Part shown: positions 26,749-34,577 of the stretch, piece by piece
Position numbering within the stretch: position 1 is the first letter of the stretch
How the letters are laid out: every line of letters begins with the position of its first letter
From: an uncultured Bacteroides sp.
Lineage (GTDB): Bacteria; Bacteroidota; Bacteroidia; Bacteroidales; Bacteroidaceae
Direction of reading: 5' to 3'
Length of the DNA stretch: 64,000 nt
NCBI RefSeq assembly: GCF_910586915.1
Contig: NZ_CAJULN010000001.1
Coordinates: forward strand, 62,001 to 126,000
Notes under the pieces: generated by a model
The model's input: only the letters and a program-made list of their open reading frames with translations
Told to the model about the DNA's origin: nothing
Database searches by the model: none
Translations under genes and position numbers: made by a program

Positions 26749-28827
26749 ATGAAAATAAGTTCTCTCACCAAACTCGTTTTAATCGCAGGATTCTTTCTTG
26801 CCGCGAATCTTGTTTCAGCCAAGACGCTGGACAGCAGATTCCAAATCCTGCCACTTCCCCAAAAGATAGAAATCATCTCCGAAAACGGCCTGAAAGGAAG
26901 CGAGCTTTCCTTCATCACCGCAGAAGGGGATTTCGCCCTGCCGGTGCTTGGAACGCTGACCGACTGCCTGCCCCGGCACAAGAGCTCCGGAAAAGGAATT
27001 GTGCTGCGTCTGACAACCGACGGAACCCCCGAATCCGAAGAAGGCTACCTGTTGGAAGTGGGAAAGAAAGAGGTCGTCATTTCGGCCCGGACAGCAGCCG
27101 GTCTCTTCTATGGCTGCCAGACGTTGGAACAACTGATGGAGGACAGCCGCGACTTCAATCTGACAATCCCTCAAATGAAAATAACGGATTATCCGCAGAT
27201 TGACTACCGTGCAGTCCACTTCGACAACAAACATCACCTCGACCGAACCGAATATTATTATCGTACGATAGACAAACTGGCACGGTACAAGATAAACGCC
27301 GTCATATGGGAGATAGACGACAAATTACGTTTCAGCCGACATCCGGAAATAGGCGCTCCCAATGCACTGAGCAAGCAGGAGGTGAGGGCAATCAGCCGGT
27401 ATGCCAAAGAGAGGAACATCGAAATTACTCCCTTAGTGCAAGGACTGGGCCACGCAGGATACATTCTGAAACATCACTGGGAACTGCGTGAGAATCCGGC
27501 AAGCGACTGGGAGTTCTGCCCGTCGGACCCCCGCACGTACGACCTGCAATTTGATTTGTACAAAGACGCGCTCGAAGCCATGCCCGACGGCAAATACCTG
27601 CATATCGGGGGCGACGAAATCACCGCCATCGGTATCGACGAACGCTGCAAGGCAACAGGAAAGAGTGCGTTCGAATTGCAAATGGAATGGTTGAAGAAGG
27701 TGTGCGACTTTGCTGTGGCACACGGCAAGACACCCATCTTTTGGGACGATATGCCCATTAAATATGCAGGGCTGTGGCAAGTGGTGAACAACTCCGACCT
27801 CACCGACAAAGAGGTCAGGAAACGGTGGAATACCGAAAAATTAGACAAAGCCATTGAGATGTTTCCCAAAAACTGCATCTATATGCGATGGCGGTATGAA
27901 GACCCCACTACACCAGCACACCGCCTGCTGTTGGAATGGTATCAGAAGACAGGGCTCCAAGTGATGGCGGCAACCGCCGCAGCCACAGGCAATTCCTGTT
28001 TCATGCCCAGAAAGAATTCGAGGGCGCAATACATAAAAGACTTCAGCACCTTAGTGGCGGAAAACCGGCTTTGCGGTATATTGGCCACTGCATGGGACGA
28101 CGGTTCGCCACACCTGGAAACAATCATGCGGGGCTATATAGCGCAGGGAGAATACGGATGGAACTATCACGGCAGAAATGTGGAAGCGTTCATAACGGCA
28201 CACGGACAGAGAGAGTTTGCCTTATCGCGCAAGCATATGGAGTTCTTAAAAGAGCTGGAACAGTCGGCTTTCTTCTTTGACAAAGCCTTGATTACATCGG
28301 GCTCGCGAAATCCGGCCTGGGGGGTAAAAAAGACATTTACCCTGCTGGAACTGCCCGACGCCGGCAAGCCGGGCGAATGGTGCACGAAATATGCGGAGAA
28401 AATCCGTGAAGCGGCGGCCGAAAACGAGAGGTATCAAAACATTGAAACCGGAATCAAAGAGGCCCTGGCCGCTTCACGAAGAAACAGATATACGCTGGAA
28501 GTATATCGGCAGACGAATCATCTCTTCCATTATCCCGCACAAGTCATCCTGGGCCTCGAAGCATACGACAAGGCGGCTACGGACGAAGCGCGCAAACAGG
28601 CTTTCGGCGAACTTGAAAGCATATGCCAAGACTTCACCCGGATGCGGTCGGAACTGGAAAACGTGTACTCACAGACACGATTCATGCAAAATGCCGCCGG
28701 ATACATAGCCGACCACAACCACCACAACCATCTGGCAGCACTGACGGACAACAGCGACTGGTGGTTTCTCTATGAATTGCCCATGACGCAGAAAGTGAAA
28801 AAATGGTTGGACTCACTAAAACCATAG
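26749..28827 (+). CDS. GH20 family beta-N-acetylhexosaminidase-like enzyme
   Basis: A 692-residue exported enzyme (signal peptide ending LVSA). An N-terminal GH20b-type domain (about 25-150, ILPLPQKIEI, YLLEVGKKEVVISARTAAGLFYG) precedes the catalytic barrel. The barrel has the GH20 dyad in HIGGDEI: Asp289 and Glu290, working by substrate-assisted catalysis on terminal beta-GlcNAc or GalNAc. The usual strand-3 text is altered (INAVIWEIDDKLRFSRHPEI instead of the common HLTDD form), so it is a divergent branch. The last 200 residues are a helical accessory region. It lies 27 nt after the sulfatase gene and should act after desulfation. Confidence 0.85.
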   Translation: MKISSLTKLVLIAGFFLAANLVSAKTLDSRFQILPLPQKIEIISENGLKGSELSFITAEGDFALPVLGTLTDCLPRHKSSGKGIVLRLTTDGTPESEEGYLLEVGKKEVVISARTAAGLFYGCQTLEQLMEDSRDFNLTIPQMKITDYPQIDYRAVHFDNKHHLDRTEYYYRTIDKLARYKINAVIWEIDDKLRFSRHPEIGAPNALSKQEVRAISRYAKERNIEITPLVQGLGHAGYILKHHWELRENPASDWEFCPSDPRTYDLQFDLYKDALEAMPDGKYLHIGGDEITAIGIDERCKATGKSAFELQMEWLKKVCDFAVAHGKTPIFWDDMPIKYAGLWQVVNNSDLTDKEVRKRWNTEKLDKAIEMFPKNCIYMRWRYEDPTTPAHRLLLEWYQKTGLQVMAATAAATGNSCFMPRKNSRAQYIKDFSTLVAENRLCGILATAWDDGSPHLETIMRGYIAQGEYGWNYHGRNVEAFITAHGQREFALSRKHMEFLKELEQSAFFFDKALITSGSRNPAWGVKKTFTLLELPDAGKPGEWCTKYAEKIREAAAENERYQNIETGIKEALAASRRNRYTLEVYRQTNHLFHYPAQVILGLEAYDKAATDEARKQAFGELESICQDFTRMRSELENVYSQTRFMQNAAGYIADHNHHNHLAALTDNSDWWFLYELPMTQKVKKWLDSLKP

Positions 28828-28854
28828 TAAACTGAATGAACCGGGGACGGTACT

Positions 28855-28887
28855 TTCACCACAGAATTCTGAGAATTCTGTGGTGAA
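28855..28887 (+). terminator. Hairpin between GH20 and the sigma gene
   Basis: Perfect 16-bp arms TTCACCACAGAATTCT / AGAATTCTGTGGTGAA around one base, 28 nt after the GH20 stop. It would terminate or attenuate the operon before the sigma gene. The outer sequence TTCACCACAGA also starts the long inverted repeat at 54966. Confidence 0.65.
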
Positions 28888-28933
28888 TTACTCTTTATTA
28901 TATAATAACGTAACAACAACGAATACTCACGTG

Positions 28934-29485
28934 ATGGCTATCAATGAAAAATATGAAACGGACAAAGAACAGCTAAAATCTTTTGAAACATTTTTCATCC
29001 AATATTATCCACGGATAAAGGGGTTTATAAATAGTCTATTGCAAAACGTCGAGGAAGCGGAGGATCTTTCGCAAGATATCTTTCTCTCTCTATGGAACAA
29101 CCAAACGGCGTTCCGGCAGTCGGCCAACAAAGAGGGATATCTGTTTCGCATTGCCAAGAATGCAGTGTACCGCCATCTCGAACGACGGCTGCTATTCGAG
29201 AAATACCAGCTCAATGTCTCATCCGGGAAAACCGAATCCCAGTCTTACGGGATAGAAGAAGAAATCGATGCGCACGAATTGGAGATGCTACTGTCCATAG
29301 CCATCGAGAAAATGCCCCCACAAAGAAAACGTATCTTCCAAATGAGCAGAAAAAAAGGGATGAGCAATGAGGAGATAGCCAACGAATTGCACATCAACAA
29401 GCGCACGGTGGAAAACCACCTGACCCAAGCATTGCAAGACATCCGGAAAATCTTATTCCTGCTATTCGTTGCCATGTTCCATTGA
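28934..29485 (+). CDS. ECF (RpoE-like) RNA polymerase sigma factor
   Basis: A 183-residue sigma-70 factor starting MAINEKYETD. Region 2 (FFIQYYPRIKGFINSLLQNVEEAEDLSQDIFLSLW) and region 4 (IEKMPPQRKRIFQMSRKKGMSNEEIANELHINKRTVENHL) are clear. The C-terminus ends in a hydrophobic tail (LFLLFVAMFH). It probably pairs with the FecR protein encoded at 18560 and activates this PUL. Its position at the 3' end, behind a hairpin, is unusual because sigma genes normally precede fecR. A GTG at 28931 is one codon upstream of the chosen ATG. Confidence 0.9.
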   Translation: MAINEKYETDKEQLKSFETFFIQYYPRIKGFINSLLQNVEEAEDLSQDIFLSLWNNQTAFRQSANKEGYLFRIAKNAVYRHLERRLLFEKYQLNVSSGKTESQSYGIEEEIDAHELEMLLSIAIEKMPPQRKRIFQMSRKKGMSNEEIANELHINKRTVENHLTQALQDIRKILFLLFVAMFH

Positions 29486-29545
29486 ACGCTACATCAATCT
29501 GTTTTTCTTCCTTACTTTATTTGTTTCGGCAGCGTTTCTTTTTTT

Positions 29546-29633
29546 CGTTCCACTATAGTGTTCCGCAAGGATAACTGTAATGTTCCGTTCGTTCCACTAC
29601 AGTGGAACGAAAAGACCACCATAGTGGAACGAA
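29546..29633. repeat. Cluster of CGTTCCAC inverted repeats
   Basis: Four related half-sites lie in 88 nt: CGTTCCACTATAGTG (29546), CGTTCCACTACAGTGGAACG (29590, a near-perfect 20-bp dyad) and ATAGTGGAACGAAG (29621). They occupy the gap between the convergent sigma and radical-SAM genes. The dyad could be a protein-binding site or part of a bidirectional terminator; the T-run around 29539-29545 would suit a minus-direction stop only weakly. Confidence 0.5.
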
Positions 29634-29690
29634 GTAACGGCAGTGAATGAAAGGGGTCCGGATAGCGGGGCAGTCATATAGAATAACCGG

Positions 29691-30464
29691 CTAATAAGAA
29701 ACCGTCGTGGGAAGGCCTTCCCGTTGCAGTAAAGCCGCAATACGGTCCAACTCCTCGCGGGTAGCTTTCTGCAAATCGCGGCCGGGCGTTTCGCGGTCGA
29801 TGGTGTATATCATCACCTGCCGGGGAGCTATCTCTTTCACCGCTTCGAGCCAGGGGAGCACGAATCGGTCCGAAGTGTTGTCCACGTCGGTTCCCCGGTG
29901 GCTTCCTTTCAGAAACATGGTCTGAATGATACAGTTGCCTTCGAATTGCTTCATTTTCTCAATAACCTCCTTCACGGAGTAGTTGCCGTTGGGGCGATCT
30001 AAGAGGCGAATGTATGCTTCGTCTACCGTGTCGAGCTTGAGGATGTTGTTGTCTACCTTGTTCAGCGCGTCGAATACGGCAGGACGGCCGATAAACGTCG
30101 AATTGCTCAATACACTTACTTTCGCTGCCGGGAAATAGGTGTCGCGGAGTGCGAGCGTATCTTCTATGATTTGCGGGAAGCACGGATGCGCCGTCGGCTC
30201 ACCGTTGCCGGCAAAGGTGAGCACATCGGGGGCGGGCCCGTTTGCCTGCATATCTTTCAGCCGTGCTTCGAGAGCGGCACGGACCTCCTCACGGGTGGGA
30301 AGGGGACGGCTCGGACGGCGGTCGGCATTGAAGCCGCATTCGCAGTAGAGGCAGTCGAATGAACATACTTTACCGTCGTCCGGCAATAAGTTGATTCCCA
30401 AAGAAACACCCAAACGGCGGGAATGGATAGGGCCAAAGATGGGTGAAGGAAAAATGATAGTCAT
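29691..30464 (-). CDS. Radical SAM protein, COG0731-like
   Basis: A 257-residue cytoplasmic protein with the [4Fe-4S]-SAM motif CxxxCxxC in CSFDCLYCECG near residue 33, a glycine-rich SAM-binding stretch (LTFAGNGEPTAHP), and later barrel strands (VSVLSNSTFI, NNILKLDTVDEAYI, IIQTMFLKG). This layout fits the small radical SAM proteins of the Wyosine-synthase-related or COG0731 group. The reaction is unknown. It is a single gene; CAAAGATA at 30498-30505 is a -7 box (TATCTTTG) on its strand. No substrate peptide or partner is next to it. Confidence 0.85.
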   Translation of the reverse strand: MTIIFPSPIFGPIHSRRLGVSLGINLLPDDGKVCSFDCLYCECGFNADRRPSRPLPTREEVRAALEARLKDMQANGPAPDVLTFAGNGEPTAHPCFPQIIEDTLALRDTYFPAAKVSVLSNSTFIGRPAVFDALNKVDNNILKLDTVDEAYIRLLDRPNGNYSVKEVIEKMKQFEGNCIIQTMFLKGSHRGTDVDNTSDRFVLPWLEAVKEIAPRQVMIYTIDRETPGRDLQKATREELDRIAALLQREGLPTTVSY

Positions 30465-30658
30465 CTTATTTTATTATCATTGAATCATAAAATACAGCAA
30501 AGATAACCCAAAACTTGAAGTTTGTTTACTTTTTCTTCAAAAAGTATTTTATTCATCTTCTTTTGAGTTTCTTTCCGGTCGCCACCCACTACCCACTCCT
30601 AATAGTCAAGACGCTTCTTCCATACAGATGCAAATAAGGATTGAGACGAGTATATTCA

Positions 30659-32713
30659 TTAAAACTTGATACGCAGTTGCATTTGTACATCTGCTTTTTT
30701 ATTTCCGCGGATTAAATCATTGCCCGAACCTATCTCGTGACGGTCTAAGTAGATGGTCTCGCCGAACTTGGCGATGAACAGCCAGTGCTTGTTCGGCTCG
30801 TATCTGACACGGATACTGCAACGGAAACCGTTGCCTTGAAACGACGGGGTGGAGAAGGTATAAAGCAACCCTTTTTCGGAAGCATACACGCGCGCATCGT
30901 AACTGTCGGTAGAAAAGTAACTGCCCTGGACGTCAGCAAACAGCCTGGCCCACGGCAGTCGGGAGGATAGCAGTTGTGTAACCTGATATCCTGTGTCAGC
31001 AGCTCTGTCCTGAGAATGAAAATGATTATAATCCAAAGTCGTACGACTACTGAACACTTCTCCGGCCGAATAGTTCAGACGGTAGCGGAGTTGGTGATGA
31101 AAAAACGGAAGCGTCAGCGCCGGTTTACTTCCAGCGAGGTCGCGCTCTTTTTGTTTATAACGGTACTTGAAATTCATGGAGAGACGGGAGTGGGGAGTGT
31201 AAACGGCTTGAACCATCCCGTCCGCCCCGTGTGAGGAAAGGCGGCTGATTCGGTATTTCTTCCACGGGAAAGTGAATAAATCGAAGGAAGCGGAGAATTT
31301 CCAATGGGCAAACGGAGAGGTTTCGACACCTAAGTAACAGCCCTGTTCATTCTGAGTCGTGCTTCCTTCGCCGAAAGAGCGGGCGAACATCGCCCAATAA
31401 TCGTACGAATAGAAGCGGTGTATCAACAGCAGCCGAACGTCTTGAACCGGTGAATATTGCAAGCGGTTCAAGGAAGCCCATCCCCGTTTTCCCACCGCCG
31501 TCTCGCCCTGAAAGGAGAAACGGCGCCAACGGTAGCCATAATCTACTCCTACGTTATAGAAGCGGTTGCCATGAAGATTGTATTTGGAATAGCCTGTTAA
31601 TTCCGGTTGATAAGGTCGGTTGAAAAGATAGTAAATAGCGGTGACTCCCAACCGGATACGGCGTTGTTGATAAGTTATGTTCCCGCCTGTCAACTGCAAG
31701 GTGAACAGGTTCTTTTTATCTGCTTCGTTGCGGCTGCGGTGCAAACCGGTTTTATAGATGGAGGTGATTTCTCCGTCGGTCACCACTCCGTCCAGTGAAC
31801 GGTGCGAATAGAAGCCGGATACATCGCAATACTTTGTTAAGGCAACCGTAGCCGCCACTCCCCGGAAATAATTGTATTCGTCGGTGGAGGAGTGCTTCTT
31901 TATCCCGTTGCTACGATGGTTGAACGAGGAAGCATAAATGGTTTTTCCCATCAGGTAGTCTGTACTGACGACCAATCCTTGTCCGAAGCTAAGCCGATAG
32001 TTGCCCAGTGCCAATGCTTTGAGCCGTCCCCAGTTTTTCAACAGCAGGTAAAAGGAGTAATAATCGTATCCGCAACGGTTGTGTAAAGCGGCAAACGGCT
32101 CTCCGGCATCTTTCTCGGCAACGACTCCAGCATAGAGCCGGTCGCTGTGCCGGAAACTGTACTTCACAGAGTTATAAACAGGAGGCCCTGTATAGGTATG
32201 TTCATAACCTTTTCGCTTGTAAAGTGGTATGTCTATGCGGGTTAATACTTCATTAGTGTTATACTTTGCAATGTTTTTCAACATCGTTTTCAACCGGAAG
32301 GCAGGCTCATTGTTAATAGCTTTCACGCAAACGAAAGGCAGCAGATATTCGATAGTCTGCCGGTCCATGTGCTCCACCAACTGAAGTTCATAGACGCTTT
32401 GCATCTGTCCGTGTATGTGGATGTAGGCCAAGAGGTGTTCAATCTGGATATCGCTCAGAAAAGGAAACTGTTCGAGCTGTTCGCGGGTGGCGGCATTCAA
32501 GTTGACAGGCTCTTGCAAACGGTTGGAAAGTTCCTCCAACTCGTTTTCCCAATTCAAGGTATTAACCGAGTTATCAATATCGTTATTAACAGACAAATCC
32601 TCGAGAATATCTTCTAAAAGACTTTTGGAAGGGTTTTGAGCACTACAAGCAGGAATTATCAACAGACTGTTTATAATACTTATCAACCGTATGAATTGAG
32701 TAATTTTCATCAA
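30659..32713 (-). CDS. Helix-hairpin-helix domain protein with outer-membrane-like body
   Basis: A 684-residue exported protein (leader ending IIPAC, possible lipobox). Residues about 70-135 are ComEA-like helix-hairpin-helix motifs (VNLNAATREQLEQFPFLSDIQIEHLLAYI, then SVYELQLVEHMDRQTIEYLLPFV). The remaining 500 residues alternate aromatic and charged positions like a beta-barrel (KFSASFDLFTFPWKKYRIS, FRCSIRVRYEPNKHWLFIAKFGETIYL) and end in a phenylalanine (LRIKF), a typical outer-membrane C-terminus. Such proteins are common single-copy genes in Bacteroidales with no established role; DNA binding at the surface is only a guess. A -7-like box, complement of CAAAGATA, is at 32747-32754. Confidence 0.75.
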   Translation of the reverse strand: MMKITQFIRLISIINSLLIIPACSAQNPSKSLLEDILEDLSVNNDIDNSVNTLNWENELEELSNRLQEPVNLNAATREQLEQFPFLSDIQIEHLLAYIHIHGQMQSVYELQLVEHMDRQTIEYLLPFVCVKAINNEPAFRLKTMLKNIAKYNTNEVLTRIDIPLYKRKGYEHTYTGPPVYNSVKYSFRHSDRLYAGVVAEKDAGEPFAALHNRCGYDYYSFYLLLKNWGRLKALALGNYRLSFGQGLVVSTDYLMGKTIYASSFNHRSNGIKKHSSTDEYNYFRGVAATVALTKYCDVSGFYSHRSLDGVVTDGEITSIYKTGLHRSRNEADKKNLFTLQLTGGNITYQQRRIRLGVTAIYYLFNRPYQPELTGYSKYNLHGNRFYNVGVDYGYRWRRFSFQGETAVGKRGWASLNRLQYSPVQDVRLLLIHRFYSYDYWAMFARSFGEGSTTQNEQGCYLGVETSPFAHWKFSASFDLFTFPWKKYRISRLSSHGADGMVQAVYTPHSRLSMNFKYRYKQKERDLAGSKPALTLPFFHHQLRYRLNYSAGEVFSSRTTLDYNHFHSQDRAADTGYQVTQLLSSRLPWARLFADVQGSYFSTDSYDARVYASEKGLLYTFSTPSFQGNGFRCSIRVRYEPNKHWLFIAKFGETIYLDRHEIGSGNDLIRGNKKADVQMQLRIKF

Positions 32714-32819
32714 TAAAAGGTGTTTTCTTTTCTACAAGCAAGGCCGCAAAGATACTTTAAATAGGTTAACATCTCCGCCAAAAGAGCAAATAATAAAATT
32801 TTAATCCTATTTTTGCGTT

Positions 32820-33425
32820 GTGAAAAGAAGACTTAACATAGTAATAATGATGATGTTTGCTATGATTTGCTGCGCACTGCGCACGCAAGCACAGGAAAAG
32901 CAGCGCATCAACGGCTATCTGGTTCCGATGTGTATCTACAACGGAGATACCATTCCGTGTGTCCAGTTGAAAACTGTGTATATCTTCCGCCCGTTGAAGT
33001 TCAAAAGCGAAAAGGAGCGACAGGAGTACTACCGGCTGGTGCGTAATGTGAAGAAAGTCTACCCCATCTCTCAAGAAATCAACCGAGCCATAATCGAAAC
33101 CTACGAGTACCTGCAAACCCTTCCCAACGAGAAAGCCCGTCAGAAACATATCAAACGGGTGGAGAAAGGTCTGAAAGAACAATACACACCCCGAATGAAG
33201 AAACTCACCTTTGCACAAGGGAAACTATTAATAAAGCTGGTAGACCGCCAAAGCCATCAGACCAGCTACGAACTGGTGAAGGCTTTCATGGGACCTTTCA
33301 AAGCCGGTTTCTACCAAACGTTTGCCGCACTGTTCGGCGCCAGCCTCAAAAAAGGATACGACCCCGAAGGAGAAGACAGACTGACGGAACGCATCGTATT
33401 GATGGTGGAAAGCGGCCAAATCTGA
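32820..33425 (+). CDS. DUF4294 exported protein
   Basis: A 201-residue protein of the Bacteroidetes family DUF4294, unknown function. The signal peptide MKRRLNIVIMMMFAMICCALRTQAQ requires the GTG start at 32820; a later ATG (32847) would lose the basic n-region. The mature part begins with a short beta segment (NGYLVPMCIYNGDTIPCVQL) and continues as charged helices (EKERQEYYRLVRNVKKVYPISQEI, KHIKRVEKGLKEQYTPRMKKLTFAQGKLLIKLVDRQ). TATTTTTG at 32810-32817 looks like a -7 box, which would put the transcript start at or just after the GTG. It is divergent from the helix-hairpin-helix gene. Confidence 0.8.
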   Translation: MKRRLNIVIMMMFAMICCALRTQAQEKQRINGYLVPMCIYNGDTIPCVQLKTVYIFRPLKFKSEKERQEYYRLVRNVKKVYPISQEINRAIIETYEYLQTLPNEKARQKHIKRVEKGLKEQYTPRMKKLTFAQGKLLIKLVDRQSHQTSYELVKAFMGPFKAGFYQTFAALFGASLKKGYDPEGEDRLTERIVLMVESGQI

Positions 33426-33558
33426 CTCCTCCGACAAGCCTGTCAATCAGGCTTCGGACATGATATTTATGAACAGTCACACACGCACTGATTATAAGTA
33501 AATTAACTCAACTATCAACCGGTTATAAACCACTTATCAACCAATACCACCCGTGCCC

Positions 33559-34086
33559 TCAGCGCAGTTTCTTGAACAAATCCCAAATCACAATCCCCGT
33601 AGTCACGGACACATTCAAAGAGTGTTTCGTTCCATATTGGGGAATCTCTATGCAGCCGTCCGAATGGTCGATAACCTCTTGCTGTACTCCTTTCACTTCG
33701 TTTCCCATCACGATGGCATACTTCCTGCGCTTATCCAGCACAAGCTCATCGAGCATGACGCTTCCCTCCGCCTGTTCGACCGAATAGACGATGTATCCCT
33801 CTTTCCGGAGGTTATCAACAGCATCAACAGCGTTATTAACATACTTCCAGTCGACCGAAAACTCAGCTCCCAAAGCAGTCTTATGCATTTCAGGATGCGG
33901 CGGGGTAGCCGTTATCCCACACAAATAGATACACTCTATGCGAAACGCATCCGACGTGCGAAACACGGAACCGATATTGTGCAAACTGCGAATATCGTCC
34001 AACACTACTACCAGGGGAAGTTTCTCCGCCTGTTTGAATTCCTCGGCACTGATACGGTTCAGCTCTGTAATCTTCAGTTTACGCAT
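33559..34086 (-). CDS. SpoU/TrmH family RNA 2'-O-methyltransferase
   Basis: A 175-residue SPOUT-class methyltransferase. It has the three SpoU motifs: VLDDIRSLHNIGSVFRTSDAF (motif 1, Asn and Arg), AIVMGNEVKGV (motif 2) and IPQYGTKHSLNVSVTTGIVIWDL (motif 3, trefoil-knot SAM site). It lacks the extra N-terminal domain of rRNA enzymes of the RlmB type, so a tRNA or rRNA ribose target cannot be chosen. TACCTTTG (complement of 34117-34124) is a likely -7 box. Confidence 0.88.
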   Translation of the reverse strand: MRKLKITELNRISAEEFKQAEKLPLVVVLDDIRSLHNIGSVFRTSDAFRIECIYLCGITATPPHPEMHKTALGAEFSVDWKYVNNAVDAVDNLRKEGYIVYSVEQAEGSVMLDELVLDKRRKYAIVMGNEVKGVQQEVIDHSDGCIEIPQYGTKHSLNVSVTTGIVIWDLFKKLR

Positions 34087-34577
34087 CTGTTTTTTCTTTT
34101 ATAATGTTGCTGTGCGCAAAGGTAATTGTTTTCTGTTAACAGAGGTGTTGATAACGGTTGAAAACCTGTCAAAACCATCGGCAAAGATTTTGAAAAATAA
34201 TCCTTGCATGATTCAAAAGAAGGTATAAAGGGCTTTCATTATGAACATTCCAAAAAAACAATCCTAAACTTTCTACACAAACATAAACATATTTTTCAGC
34301 ACTTATCTGCCTGTTTATATCCATAAAGTTTTTAACTTTGCATTTTATCAACAAGGAGTTAATAGCAAACTCTCGGTTGACAATGCTTTCATTGATAATG
34401 AAGCAAGTAGGACGATAATCTTGACCTCTATCTCAGTTCATAACCGACTCATAAAACAGAAGCATGGACTAATAACTTATCAGCCAAGAAAAATCGCATT
34501 TATTTGCCAACATTATTAACAGACCATTATCACTAACAAAAGATTTTTTTAAAAGAAGGAAAGAAAGGAATATAATA
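34087..34577. other. Long AT-rich non-coding region before nadA
   Basis: No open frame is supported over 490 nt. It contains a minus-strand -7 box for the methyltransferase gene (34117-34124), a plus-strand -7 box TAACTTTG at 34333-34340 that would give nadA a leader of about 230 nt, and three DnaA-box-like 9-mers. No riboswitch fold could be recognised by eye. Confidence 0.5.

Larger units (their letters stand above)
31605..34521. other. Cluster of TTATCAACA-like 9-mers (DnaA-box-like)
   Basis: TTATCAACA occurs at 31665-31673 (minus), 32656-32664, 33812-33820, 34146-34154 (minus) and 34345-34353. TTATCAACC occurs at 31605-31613 (minus), 32680-32688 and 33534-33542. TTATTAACA occurs at 32583-32591, 33833-33841 and 34513-34521. 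Three of these lie in the 490-nt AT-rich gap before nadA. They resemble the DnaA box TTATCCACA with one change. An origin or other DnaA-responsive region is a hypothesis; no dnaA gene is in the window. Confidence 0.35.

Noticed and set aside
33431..33457. Terminator after the DUF4294 gene
   Set aside because: The stem AAGCCTG/CAGGCTT is visible, but it is short and not followed by a T-run, so termination is doubtful.
34087..34577. Riboswitch controlling nadA (for example an NAD-sensing RNA)
   Set aside because: No known conserved core could be recognised; the long leader alone is not evidence.
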